Positions 16,548 to 25,649 of a stretch of DNA of 64,000 nucleotides are shown piece by piece (position 1 is the first letter of the stretch; every line of letters starts with the position of its first letter). The notes beneath the pieces were generated by a model. It ran no database searches. It was not told the DNA's origin and saw only the letters and a list, made by a program, of their open reading frames with translations. Source of the DNA: JAVVHH01 sp963835135 (GTDB lineage Bacteria > Pseudomonadota > Alphaproteobacteria > Acetobacterales > Acetobacteraceae). The translations under genes and the position numbers were made by a program. Location: the NCBI GenBank assembly GCA_963835135.1, contig CAWIEF010000002.1, positions 434,001-498,000 of the forward strand. Reading direction: 5' to 3'.

Positions 16548-19500
16548 CTATCGGCCCTGGGGTGGCGAGTTGTCGGCGAACTTGGCGAGCGGCGCGCGGA
16601 TGCGCGCCCTGACTCCGCTGGTGAGAAACTCGATCCGCGCCTCGCCTGACAGGTCGTGCGTCAGGCCACGCTCGATCAATATGCTGCCAAACCCACGCTT
16701 GCTCGGTGCGGTCACGGGCGGCCCATTCTGTTCCACCCAGTCTAACACCAGCACACCGTCGCCAGTTTCTTCCTCGATGGTCCAGGTCACGGAAACGTCG
16801 CCCTCGGTCACCGAGAGCGATCCGTATTTGGCCGCGTTGGTCGCCAACTCATGGATCGCCATGCCGAACGCCAGCGCCCCGCGCGAGCCCAGCGGCACGG
16901 CCGGGCCCTGGATGCGGATGTTGGCGCGGTCGGCAGCCATGAACGGCCGCAACTCCTCCGCGGCGACCTCGGCCAACTGCACGCTCGACCAGTTCTCGCG
17001 GCTCAGCAGACTGTAGGCTGCCGTCAGCGCGTGGACCCGGCCGAGGAACACCGTGGAGAACGCCTCCAAGCTGGAGGCCCGCTTCAAGGTTTGCGTCGCC
17101 AGCGAGATCACCACCGTCAGCATGTTCTTGACCCGGTGGTTCAGCTCGTCGATCAGCAACCGCTGGTGTTGCTCGGCCTGGATGATCTGCGTTACGTCGA
17201 CGAAGGTCACGAGCGAGCCGTCCACCGCGCTGTCGGGGGTGCGGTACGGTAGGATGCGCAACAGATAGTGCGCCGTCCCGTCCTGGCGCGAGACGCGCCG
17301 CTCCAACGGCTCGAGCGTCCGCAACACATGCTGCACGTCCTCGCGCAGGGTCGCGTAGTCCAACCGGCCGACGATGTCGGTCAGCGGCCGGCCGCGGTCA
17401 CTCGGAATGAGGTTGTAGATGCTACCGACCTCGGGCGTGAACGCGCGGATGATCATGTGCTGGTCGAGGAACACCGTGGCGACGCGCGTGCTCTCGAACA
17501 GGTTCAGCAGGTCGCTGTTCGCCCGGTCCAGCTCGTCGACCTTGGTGGAGAGTTGGGCGTTGACGGTTTGCAATTCCTCGTTGATCGATTGGATCTCCTC
17601 CTTGGAGGTCTCCAGCTCCTCGTTGCTGGACTGCAGCTCCTCGTTGACCGAGTGCAGTTCCTCGTTGGAACTGCGCAACTCCTCCAGGGCGGTCTCGTGC
17701 TCTTCGTTGAGCGATTGCAGCTGCTCCTTGTAGTCGCGGAGTTCGCGCTCCAGCTCCGAGGCGAGACCTTGGCCCGCGTCCCCGGACTCGGTCGGGACGA
17801 GATCCGACCTGCTGGCAATGTTCTTGAACACGATCAGGTACGGCCGGTCCGGCTCCTGCCCTGGCAACGGTTCGACGACCAGCGTCATCGTCTCCGCCGA
17901 CCCGTCGTCCAATTCGATCAGCGGCACGAGATGCTCCACCGGGCGTCCTGTCTCGACCGCCGCGCGCAGAGCAGCGCGCAAGGCATGCCGCAACCCGCGC
18001 CGGGCCAACTCGAAGACGCTGCGGCTGGGCGGCCCCAGAGCCGGCTGCAGCATGCCGCCGACATGGCTGGAGTAGTGGACGACGGTGCCGTCCTCCGTCA
18101 CGACGACGAAGGGTGAAGCGAAGCGTTCCAGCACCCTTGTGTTGGCGACCGCCAGCGAGCGGGCCCAATCGGTCCGCCCTTCGAGGCTGGCCTCCGGACT
18201 TTGACGCCGCGTCGCGTGGCCGTTCGACATCGTTCTGGCAACGACCGACATCGGCGGGCTCGGCACGTCCCGGCGCTGGAAAATCCGCTGATCCTTCCCC
18301 AGCGCCGCGAAGAGCTCCTCGTGCCGCACCACGGTCTCCGCGCTCCCCAGCAGCAGGATGCCGCCCGGAAGCAGGGAGTAGTGGAATGCCGGGATGACGG
18401 ATGCCTGCAGATCGGCATCCATGTAGATCAGCAGATTGCGGCAGGACACCAGGTTCATGCGCGAGAACGGGGGATCGCGGATAAGGCTGTGGGCGGAGAA
18501 GGTGCAGAGATTGCGGATTTCCGGCGAGACCAGGAAGCTGTTCTCGCTCTGCCGGAAGAAGCGCTGCCGCCGTTCCGGGGACAGGCCGTCGAGCAGCGTG
18601 GCCGGATAGCGTCCGCTGCGCGCCGTCCCGATCGCCGGCTCGTCGATGTCGGTCGCAAAGATCTGTACCGTGGGGGGATCGTTCAGCCGGTCCATGTGCT
18701 CGCGCACCAGGATAGCCAGCGAGTACGCTTCCTCGCCGGTGGCGCAGCCCGGCACCCAGATGCGGACGCGGTCCTTGCCGCCTTTGCCCGCGAACAGGCG
18801 GGGCACGACCGACTGCTCGACCGCCTCGAACGCGCCGGCGTCGCGGAAGAACGTCGTCACGCCGATCAGCAGGTCGCGAAACAGCAGCACCGTTTCGTCA
18901 CGGTCGCGCTCGAGCCGGGACACGTAGTCGGACAAACGAGGAAGGTTCAGCACCTGCATCCGGCGCTCGACCCGGCGCAGGAACGTCTTGTCTTTATACT
19001 GGCTGAAATCGTGGCCCAGCCTGGATTGCAGGATGTCGCAAATGGCCCGCCGGAACGTGTCTACCTGCGCGGCCTGCAAGCTGGCCGCGTTGGCGTCGCC
19101 ATCGGCGCGCGCGGCCATGAGCACCCGGGGCATGTCCTGCACGGGCACGATCACGTCCACCGCGCCGGTGGCGATGGCGCTGTGCGGCATCCCCTCGTGC
19201 TGCGGGGCGGTGCCGTCGGTGCCCTGGGCCAATGTCAGCCCACCTCGCGCCTTGATGGCCTTGAGGCCAAGCGCCCCGTCATGGCCGGTCCCGGACAGCA
19301 CGATCCCGACCGCGCTCTCCCCCATGTCCGAGGCCAGGCTGTCGAAGAAGCCGTCGATCGGCGTGGTCTCGCGCGGTGCGTCGGGCAGGAACGGCCTGAG
19401 ATGCAGCCGACCCTGCCGCATGGTGGCGGCAAAGCCTGGCGGGATGACGTAAACCTGGTTCGGCTCGAGCCGGCCGGCGTCTTGGGCCTCCGACACGGTC

Positions 19501-19682
19501 ATCGAGGTCCAGCGCGAGATAATTTCCGCCAGCAAGCTTTTTCGATCGACCGCAAGGTGGAGGACGACGACGAAAGCCATGCCCGTGTCGCCAGGCATGC
19601 TCTCGAAGAACGCCCGGAAGGCTTCGATACCGCCCGCCGACGCACCGATCGCCACGACCCTCACAGCGTCACCCTTTGCCAT
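16548..19682 (-). CDS. CheB-CheR-PAS-HWE hybrid sensor histidine kinase
   Basis: This is a protein of about 1044 residues. Its domains in order are: CheB methylesterase (about 5-185; GASAGG with the catalytic Ser, GHDGA with Asp), CheR methyltransferase (about 205-465; PGCATGEEAYS), a PAS-like segment, a long coiled coil rich in SNEEL/NEELQ repeats (about 625-705), a second PAS domain (about 710-815), and an HWE kinase domain (phospho-His in DELNHRVKN; HELATNAAKYG N-box; LDWVEQNGPP). This fusion is known in alphaproteobacteria and probably combines methyl-based adaptation with phosphorelay signalling. GTG 19703 is an alternative start. The ATP-binding domain lacks an obvious transmembrane anchor, so the protein is cytosolic. 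Confidence 0.9.
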   Translation of the reverse strand: MAKGDAVRVVAIGASAGGIEAFRAFFESMPGDTGMAFVVVLHLAVDRKSLLAEIISRWTSMTVSEAQDAGRLEPNQVYVIPPGFAATMRQGRLHLRPFLPDAPRETTPIDGFFDSLASDMGESAVGIVLSGTGHDGALGLKAIKARGGLTLAQGTDGTAPQHEGMPHSAIATGAVDVIVPVQDMPRVLMAARADGDANAASLQAAQVDTFRRAICDILQSRLGHDFSQYKDKTFLRRVERRMQVLNLPRLSDYVSRLERDRDETVLLFRDLLIGVTTFFRDAGAFEAVEQSVVPRLFAGKGGKDRVRIWVPGCATGEEAYSLAILVREHMDRLNDPPTVQIFATDIDEPAIGTARSGRYPATLLDGLSPERRQRFFRQSENSFLVSPEIRNLCTFSAHSLIRDPPFSRMNLVSCRNLLIYMDADLQASVIPAFHYSLLPGGILLLGSAETVVRHEELFAALGKDQRIFQRRDVPSPPMSVVARTMSNGHATRRQSPEASLEGRTDWARSLAVANTRVLERFASPFVVVTEDGTVVHYSSHVGGMLQPALGPPSRSVFELARRGLRHALRAALRAAVETGRPVEHLVPLIELDDGSAETMTLVVEPLPGQEPDRPYLIVFKNIASRSDLVPTESGDAGQGLASELERELRDYKEQLQSLNEEHETALEELRSSNEELHSVNEELQSSNEELETSKEEIQSINEELQTVNAQLSTKVDELDRANSDLLNLFESTRVATVFLDQHMIIRAFTPEVGSIYNLIPSDRGRPLTDIVGRLDYATLREDVQHVLRTLEPLERRVSRQDGTAHYLLRILPYRTPDSAVDGSLVTFVDVTQIIQAEQHQRLLIDELNHRVKNMLTVVISLATQTLKRASSLEAFSTVFLGRVHALTAAYSLLSRENWSSVQLAEVAAEELRPFMAADRANIRIQGPAVPLGSRGALAFGMAIHELATNAAKYGSLSVTEGDVSVTWTIEEETGDGVLVLDWVEQNGPPVTAPSKRGFGSILIERGLTHDLSGEARIEFLTSGVRARIRAPLAKFADNSPPQGR

Positions 19683-19819
19683 GCAAAGTGGCGCGCTTCG
19701 CACATCTTAACATTAGGTAAAATCTGCAGCACGGCACCGATCAATGATACTCACCATTTCGCGACGCTAGAACCCGGGATCGGCGGCCGGCGTCGTCGAG
19801 GCGCTCGCCGGTTGCTCGA

Positions 19820-20191
19820 TCAGTCCGGCAAGATGGTCGCGAGCTCGGTCACGATCGAGGCGAAATCGGCAGGTTTTTGGCAGCGTGGCATCAACGCGAA
19901 GTGCTTGGCGAGGAGGCCGTCGTCATAGCCGGACGTGAAGACGAACGGCACCGATCGTGCGACCAAGGCCTCCGCGACGGGGAACGACATCGTGCCGCCC
20001 AAATTGACGTCGAGCAACGCGGCATCGAGTGCCAGTTCGTTTTCCATCAGGGCCAACGCGGACTGGACCGACGGGGCCGGCCCGATCACGACCGCGCCGG
20101 CGCCCTCGAGATTGTAACGAAGGTCCTCGGCGGCGAGGAACTCGTCCTCCACGACCAGTATGCGCCTATTTTGCAGTCGCGTATTGGTCAT
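19820..20191 (-). CDS. single-domain response regulator
   Basis: This is a 123-residue receiver domain with acidic pocket Glu-Asp in VVEDE, phosphoacceptor Asp61 (AALLDVNLGG), conserved Thr/Ser in FTSGYD and Lys in CQKPADF. It is upstream of the hybrid kinase on the same strand and resembles the regulator downstream of that kinase, so the kinase has a candidate receiver on each side. ATG 20191 is preferred; an upstream in-frame start would add 82 Arg-rich residues with no domain. No output domain. Confidence 0.87.
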   Translation of the reverse strand: MTNTRLQNRRILVVEDEFLAAEDLRYNLEGAGAVVIGPAPSVQSALALMENELALDAALLDVNLGGTMSFPVAEALVARSVPFVFTSGYDDGLLAKHFALMPRCQKPADFASIVTELATILPD

Positions 20192-20512
20192 CGCCGCCCC
20201 TGGCCGCCACTTGCCTCCGATCCGCACGTCATGACACGAAACGCAGATGACCACCATGTCAAAGGACGCGTTGGCATAGATGTGCCGGCGCCGCGCCGGC
20301 TGACGCTGCGACCTCCGGGTCATCGAGTTCCGTATGCGCCGGCACGAGGTCCATCCTCCGACATCCAATACTGTCTGCGTAAGCAACCCATCGGCACTCG
20401 GCTGTACGGTGGTGGACATCACGCCGCCGATCCGCACCCCGCATCAAAACCGTCGCAACTCAAACGGGGTTCCGATACGGTCGGCGCAACGAAGAGAATG
20501 AGGGGGATCCTG
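20192..20512. other. 321-bp intergenic region
   Basis: This region lies between the minus-strand response regulator and the plus-strand propeller protein and should contain both promoters. No terminator, small gene with ribosome site, or clear operator was found. A Cys-His pair in the translated minus strand (ICVSCHD) is not part of a supported gene. Confidence 0.4.
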
Positions 20513-21667
20513 ATGCGCCTCACACCGCGCCATGCTGCCGCCGGCCTCGTGGTCGTGCTCTCGCTGCACGCCTCCCACGCCCTGGCCGACATCGCCCTGT
20601 CGGCCAATGACGCCCACACGGTGCTGGTCGCCGGCAATCAGATCGCCGCCGAGGACAACAAGCCCGATACGCTCAGCGTGATCGACCTTCAGGGCCAGCC
20701 GCGGATCGTGGCAACGATCGAGGTGCCGGCGAGCGTAGTCGGGCCGCCCACCGCCGTTTGGCTGGCGGCGGACGAGACCTGGGCGATCAGCACGGCCGCC
20801 ACCAAGGTGCAAGCGGGCGCGCCGGGCGGCATCGGGCCGGACGATCGAGTTTCGGTCATCGACCTGACGAGCTCGCCGCCGAAGGTAGTGCAGACGTTGG
20901 CGGCGGGCGCCGGCGCGGCCACGGTCCGCGTGTCGCCGGACGGCACGATCGCGCTCGTGGCCAATCGCACCGAGGGCACGCTCTCCGTCTACACGATCAA
21001 GGACCGTCGCCTGACCGAGGCCGGCAAGCTGCCGATCGACCCAAAGGCGCTCCCCAGCGGCATCGGCTTCCTGCCGGACGGCAAGACCGCGCTGCTCAGT
21101 CGCTACGGCGACAACCAGGTCTCGGTGCTGCACATCGACGGCACGGCCGTGACTATCGACAAGCGCCCGCTGACCACCGCGATCTCGCCCTACACACTCG
21201 ACATCAACAAGGACGGCAGCTTCGCCGCCGTCGCCAACATGGGGCGCGGCGACGGCGACATCGATTCGGTCAGCCTCATCGATCTGACGGCGCGGCCGAT
21301 GCGCGTCGTCCAGACACTCGATGTCGGCCGGTCGCCGGAAGGCCTGAAGTGGTCGCCCGACGGCGCGTTCCTGTCGATCGGCGCGCAGAACGGCACCACG
21401 AAGGCGCCGGACAACCCGCTCTACCAGCGAGAGGGACGGCTGATCATGCTGGCGCTGACCAATGGCCGGTTGCATCAGGTCGCCGAAGCGCCGATCGGCC
21501 AGTGGACCCAGGGCGTCGCCTTCTCGCGCGACGGCAAGACCATGCTGGTGCAGGACATGGTCGGCCACCGGCTGCAGGTGTTCGGTTGGAATGGCGACAC
21601 GCTCAGCCCAAAAGGCGACGTCTCCCTCGGCGCCGGCGGCGCGGCCATCGCGACACCGTGGCCCTGA
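20513..21667 (+). CDS. secreted YVTN/lactonase-type beta-propeller protein
   Basis: The 384-residue protein has a signal peptide (AAGLVVVLSLHASHALA, cleavage after about residue 24) and six or seven blade repeats with S-P-D-G or similar turns (RVSPDGTIALVAN, KWSPDGAFLSIG, AFSRDGKTMLVQ). These are typical of YVTN-repeat or 6-phosphogluconolactonase-like propellers. It is probably periplasmic. No catalytic residues can be assigned. ATG 20513 has AGGGGG six bases upstream; ATG 20498 is an alternative. It converges on the DUF993 gene with only 15 bp between stops and does not seem part of an operon. Confidence 0.82.
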   Translation: MRLTPRHAAAGLVVVLSLHASHALADIALSANDAHTVLVAGNQIAAEDNKPDTLSVIDLQGQPRIVATIEVPASVVGPPTAVWLAADETWAISTAATKVQAGAPGGIGPDDRVSVIDLTSSPPKVVQTLAAGAGAATVRVSPDGTIALVANRTEGTLSVYTIKDRRLTEAGKLPIDPKALPSGIGFLPDGKTALLSRYGDNQVSVLHIDGTAVTIDKRPLTTAISPYTLDINKDGSFAAVANMGRGDGDIDSVSLIDLTARPMRVVQTLDVGRSPEGLKWSPDGAFLSIGAQNGTTKAPDNPLYQREGRLIMLALTNGRLHQVAEAPIGQWTQGVAFSRDGKTMLVQDMVGHRLQVFGWNGDTLSPKGDVSLGAGGAAIATPWP

Positions 21668-21682
21668 CCCGCGGATGACGCC

Positions 21683-22843
21683 CTAAGCCAGGCCGTATGT
21701 CCCCAGGACGCTTCGCATGCGGACGCATGCGAGGTCGGGGTCTGGCAGCAGCCCGGCGCGGTCCGCCAGGCGGAACAGTTCCGCCAAATGGAGGAGCGAG
21801 CGGGCCGATTGCTGGGCCCCGATCAACGTGAAATGCGCCTGGTGCCCGGCGAGGAACGCCATGAAGACCACGCCTGTCTTGTAGAAGCGGGTCGGTGCCT
21901 GGAAGATGTGCCGGGAGAGCGGCAACGTCGGCGCGAGCGTCGCCCCGAAACCCGCCGCGTCGCCGGCCGCCAACTGTCCGAGCGCCACCGCGGCCACGGG
22001 CGCGATCGGGTCGAGGATGCCAAGCAGGGCGTCCGAATACTGACCGTCGACCCCCGCGATCAGTTCCGGATAGTTGAAATCGTCGCCGGTGTACATGCGC
22101 ACGCCTGGGGGGAGACGGCGCCGCAGGGCGATCTCCTTGTCCTTGGCCAGGAGGGAGATCTTGATGCCGTCGACCTTGCCGGCATTGGCCTCGAGGATCG
22201 AGAGGCAGGTCTCCATCGCCTCCCAATGGTCCGCCGCGCCCCAATAGCCGTCGAGCGCCGGGTCGAACATCTCGCCGAGCCAATGCAGGATCGCCTTGTC
22301 CCGCAGCTGCGGCAGGATGCGGCCATAGACCTCACGGTAATCGTCCGGGCTGCGCGCAGTGGCGGCCAGGGCGCGCGATGCCATGAGGATGATCTGGCTG
22401 CCGGCCGCTTCGACCGCCTCGCACTGGGTTTGATAGGCGTCGATGATGGTGTCGATCGTTGAGATTGGGCTTGCGGGCAGGTGATCGGTTCCGGCGCCGG
22501 ACGCGATGCGCGCGCCCGGGATGGTGCCGGCTTCCCGGACCGACCGCTGGATCAACTCCAGGCTCTGCGGCCAATCCAGGCCCATGCCACGCTGCGCCGT
22601 GTCCATCGCTTCGGCCACCCCGAAGCCGAGCGACCACAGGTGACGGCGGAAGGCGAGTGTCGTGTCCCAGTCGATCGGGGCGCCCGAGGACGGATCTGTG
22701 TCGGCCCATGGGTCGGCCACGACGTGCGCGGCAGCCAAGGCGATGCGGTTGAACGGAGGCGAGACGCTTGGAAAGCTGCGCGGTACGGACAGGTGAAACG
22801 GTTCGAGCCGGCGGCCTGGTGCAGGAAGATCGATCGACGGCAC
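21683..22843 (-). CDS. DUF993 family protein (DapA-like aldolase fold)
   Basis: The 386-residue product matches the DUF993 family, distantly related to dihydrodipicolinate-synthase-type aldolases: LPAPGRRLEPF near the start, then IASGAGTDHL, DGIKISLLAKDKE (candidate Schiff-base Lys) and VRMYTGDDFNYPELI. The reaction is not established. GTG 22843 has AGGAG six bases upstream; the longer TTG start adds nine residues. It is divergent from an operon of flavin oxidoreductase, Gfo/Idh/MocA oxidoreductase and tricarboxylate transporter, which suggests a shared catabolic pathway in which this enzyme cleaves or lyses a carboxylated intermediate. Confidence 0.78.
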   Translation of the reverse strand: MPSIDLPAPGRRLEPFHLSVPRSFPSVSPPFNRIALAAAHVVADPWADTDPSSGAPIDWDTTLAFRRHLWSLGFGVAEAMDTAQRGMGLDWPQSLELIQRSVREAGTIPGARIASGAGTDHLPASPISTIDTIIDAYQTQCEAVEAAGSQIILMASRALAATARSPDDYREVYGRILPQLRDKAILHWLGEMFDPALDGYWGAADHWEAMETCLSILEANAGKVDGIKISLLAKDKEIALRRRLPPGVRMYTGDDFNYPELIAGVDGQYSDALLGILDPIAPVAAVALGQLAAGDAAGFGATLAPTLPLSRHIFQAPTRFYKTGVVFMAFLAGHQAHFTLIGAQQSARSLLHLAELFRLADRAGLLPDPDLACVRMRSVLGTYGLA

Positions 22844-22893
22844 CAGCGGCTCCTTTCTCGTCGAGGGCAAGCATTGGCCTGCCTGCGCGGGGC

Positions 22894-22912
22894 GTCAACG
22901 GGCCGTGTTGAC
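22894..22912. promoter_or_regulatory. inverted repeat GTCAAC-N7-GTTGAC in a divergent promoter region
   Basis: A perfect 6-bp inverted repeat with a 7-bp spacer lies in the 147-bp gap between the DUF993 gene and the flavin-oxidoreductase operon. The right half overlaps TTGACA on the plus strand and the left half contains TTGACG on the minus strand, so the repeat may be an operator, two back-to-back -35 boxes, or both. Good -10 boxes were not found. Confidence 0.4.
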
Positions 22913-22990
22913 AAGGCCGAAGGGGGCAGCGCACGGTTTCGGGCGACGAGACTGCACGGCGGCAATCCGTGCCGGCGGGAGGACACGGCG

Positions 22991-24460
22991 CTGAAATTCG
23001 GTGAATACCCGAAGGTCGCATCGCTCGGCAGCGTCGAGGGTTTCAAGGCTCACACAACCGCCGCGGGGCTCGACTTTCCGTGTGACGCTGTCGTCGAGAC
23101 CGGGCCTTCGGCGCCGCTCGCGCAAGCCAGGGCGGTGCTGGGCCGCGTCATGGCCAACCGCTTTTGCGTGCTGCCGATGGAGGGCTGGGACGGCACGGCC
23201 GACGGGCGGCCGTCCGAGCACACGGCGCGGCGGTGGGCCAATTTCGGCCGCAGCGGGGCAAAGCTGATCTGGGGTGGCGAGGCGGTCGCCGTGCGCCCCG
23301 ACGGCCGGGCCAACCCGCGGCAGCTTCGGCTGGACGAGGACACGCTGGGCGACATCGCCGGGCTGCGCGACACACTGATCGCGGCGCACACCGAGGCGGA
23401 GGGCGGCGACACCGGGCCGCTGGTCATCGGTCTGCAGCTGACCCACTCCGGCCGCTTCTGCCGGCCGTTACCGGGTCCGCTGCAGCCGATGATCCTATAC
23501 CGCCACCCGATCCTCGACCGGAAGTTCGGCCTGTCCGACGCGCACCCGGTCATGACAGACGACGAGATCGAGCGGCTGATCGCCGACTTCGTCCGCGCGG
23601 CAAAGTTGGCGCAACGGGCCGGGTTCGACTTCGTCGACCTCAAGCACTGCCACGGCTATTTGGGCCACGAGTTCCTCAGCGCGGTGAGCCGCCCCGGCAA
23701 GTTCGGCGGCAGCCTGGAGAACCGCACGCGTTTCCTCCGCGACGTTGTGGCCGGCATTCGGGCGGAGGCGCCGGGTCTCGAGATGGGCGTGCGGCTCAGC
23801 GCCATCGACCTGATCCCGTTCCGGCCCGATCCCGATCTGTCGACCGATGCAGCGCTGGGCCCGGGCGTGCCGGAGCAGTGGGACGGGCTCTATCGGGACG
23901 TGTTCGGCGCGGCCCCGGCGACGCCGACGGAGCCGGACATCGCGCCGGCTGCCGCGTTCTGTGAGGTCATGCGGTCGCTCGGCATCACGCTGCTTAACGT
24001 CACCGCGGGCAGCCCCTACTACAACCCGCATGTCACCCGGCCGGCGCTGTATCCGCCGTCCGACGGATACCGCCCGCCGGAGGAGCCGCTGGCCGGCGTG
24101 CTGCGGCTCCTGGAAGCCACCCGCGCCTTGAAGCAGCGCTTCCCAGAGTTCACCGTCGTCGGCAGCGGCTATACCTACCTGCAGGAGTTCCTGCCCAACG
24201 TGGCGCAAGCCGTCATCCGGCAGGGCTGGGCGGATTTCATCGGCCTCGGCCGCATGGTGCTGGCCTACCCCGACCTGCCGCGCGACGTGCTGCGGGACGG
24301 CGCAGTGAAGAGAAAGCGCCTGTGCCGCACGTTCAGCGATTGCACCACGGCGCCCCGCAACGGGATCATCTCCGGCTGCTACCCGCTGGATGCTCTCTAC
24401 AAGAAGTCCGCCGAAGCGCAGCAGCTTGCCGCGGTGAAGAAGGCGGTGCGGCTTGGATAG
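22991..24460 (+). CDS. NADH:flavin oxidoreductase (Old Yellow Enzyme family), probable CTG start
   Basis: This 489-residue OYE-family TIM barrel has ANRFCVLPMEGWDG, QLTHSGRFCRP (FMN-site Gln and His), KHCHGYLGHEFLS with the active-site His pair region, and GLGRMVLAYPDLP near the phosphate-binding end. The typical 4Fe-4S Cys cluster is not obvious, although CRTFSDCTTAPR...GC lies near the C-terminus. No ATG, GTG or TTG exists at the right place: the frame begins at CTG 22991 (MKFGEYPK if initiated), eight bases after a perfect GGAGG. It reduces an unsaturated carbonyl or removes a group from an unknown substrate and opens the operon with Gfo/Idh/MocA and TctCBA. Confidence 0.85.
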   Translation: MKFGEYPKVASLGSVEGFKAHTTAAGLDFPCDAVVETGPSAPLAQARAVLGRVMANRFCVLPMEGWDGTADGRPSEHTARRWANFGRSGAKLIWGGEAVAVRPDGRANPRQLRLDEDTLGDIAGLRDTLIAAHTEAEGGDTGPLVIGLQLTHSGRFCRPLPGPLQPMILYRHPILDRKFGLSDAHPVMTDDEIERLIADFVRAAKLAQRAGFDFVDLKHCHGYLGHEFLSAVSRPGKFGGSLENRTRFLRDVVAGIRAEAPGLEMGVRLSAIDLIPFRPDPDLSTDAALGPGVPEQWDGLYRDVFGAAPATPTEPDIAPAAAFCEVMRSLGITLLNVTAGSPYYNPHVTRPALYPPSDGYRPPEEPLAGVLRLLEATRALKQRFPEFTVVGSGYTYLQEFLPNVAQAVIRQGWADFIGLGRMVLAYPDLPRDVLRDGAVKRKRLCRTFSDCTTAPRNGIISGCYPLDALYKKSAEAQQLAAVKKAVRLG

Positions 24461-25649
24461 CCGGTTGCCGCGCGTCGGCGTCGCGATCGTCGGCACCGGG
24501 TTCGTCGCGGAATTGCATATGCACGCGTACCGGCGCGTCTATGGCGTGATGGCGGACGTGGTGGCTGCCTGCTCGCGCGGATCCGGGGCGGCGGCGTTCG
24601 CCTCCCGGCACGGTATCGCGGCCACCACGCGGGACTGGCGGACTCTGCTGGACGACCCGGCGATCGACGTGATCGACCTCTGCACCCCGCCCGCTTCGCA
24701 CGCCGAGATGGTGGTGGCCTGCATGCAGGCGGGCAAGCACGTGATCTGCGAGAAGCCGTTCACCGGCTATTTCGGCCGCCCGGGCGACCCGACGCCGATC
24801 GGCACCGCGGTTCCCAAGGCGACGATGTACGCCCGCATCGTCGACGAGATGGACCGCACCGCCGCCGCCATCCGCGCTACCGGCAAGTTGTTCATGTATG
24901 CCGAGGACTGGGTCTATGCCCCGGCGGTGCGCAAGTGCGCCGAGATGCTGCGGGCCACGCGGGACAAGGTGCTGTTCCTGAAGGCGGAGGAGAGCCACAG
25001 CGGGTCCCACGCCGAACACGCCGCGCGCTGGGACATGACCGGCGGCGGCGCGCTGATCCGCCAGGGCTGCCACCCGCTCGCGGCGGCTCTGCACCTCAAA
25101 CAGGTGGAAGCGCAGGCCCGCGGTGAAAGCATTACCGTCGCGAGCGTCACCTGCGATACCGGCCTGATCACACCCGGCGTGCCGGAAGCCGACCGGCGCT
25201 ATCTCAACGCGCATCCGGTTGATGTCGAAGACTGGGGCACCATGACGCTCACCTTCAGCGACGGCACCAAAGCGACCGTGCTCGCCGGCGACATGATCCT
25301 GGGCGGCGTGCGCAACCTGGTCGAGGTCTACACCTCCGGCGGCGTTCTGCACGCCAACATCGCCCCGAACAACCACATGGTCAGCTACGCGACCGATGAG
25401 GACAAGCTGGCAGGCGTCTACATCACAGAGAAGGTCGACCGGAAGACCGGGTGGCAGAATGTCTGTCTCGAGGAGGAATGGACCCGCGGCTACCAGGGCG
25501 AGATCCAGGACTTTATGGAGTGCGCCGCGACCGGGCGCCCGCCGCTGGCCGGGCTGGACCTCGCCTACGAGAGCATCCGTATCCACTACGCCGCCTACCA
25601 AGCCGCAGAAGAAGGCCGGCGGATCGACTTGGGGAAGGGAACACCATGA
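24453..25649 (+). CDS. Gfo/Idh/MocA family oxidoreductase
   Basis: This is a 398-residue NAD(P)-dependent dehydrogenase. The Rossmann motif GTGFVAELHMHAY is near residue 15, CTPPASHAEM near 77, and EKPF near 100 contains the conserved Lys; a C-terminal alpha/beta domain follows. Members oxidise or reduce sugars, inositols and related polyols. It starts at TTG 24453, overlapping the previous stop by eight bases, and is followed by tctC with an ATGA overlap, so it is certainly in the same operon. The substrate is probably the compound imported by the tripartite carrier. Confidence 0.87.
   Translation: MDSRLPRVGVAIVGTGFVAELHMHAYRRVYGVMADVVAACSRGSGAAAFASRHGIAATTRDWRTLLDDPAIDVIDLCTPPASHAEMVVACMQAGKHVICEKPFTGYFGRPGDPTPIGTAVPKATMYARIVDEMDRTAAAIRATGKLFMYAEDWVYAPAVRKCAEMLRATRDKVLFLKAEESHSGSHAEHAARWDMTGGGALIRQGCHPLAAALHLKQVEAQARGESITVASVTCDTGLITPGVPEADRRYLNAHPVDVEDWGTMTLTFSDGTKATVLAGDMILGGVRNLVEVYTSGGVLHANIAPNNHMVSYATDEDKLAGVYITEKVDRKTGWQNVCLEEEWTRGYQGEIQDFMECAATGRPPLAGLDLAYESIRIHYAAYQAAEEGRRIDLGKGTP

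Noticed and set aside
19192..19682. The CheB domain at the kinase N-terminus as a separate second cheB gene
   Set aside because: The frame is continuous through CheB, CheR, PAS and HWE kinase domains with no stop or ribosome site between them.
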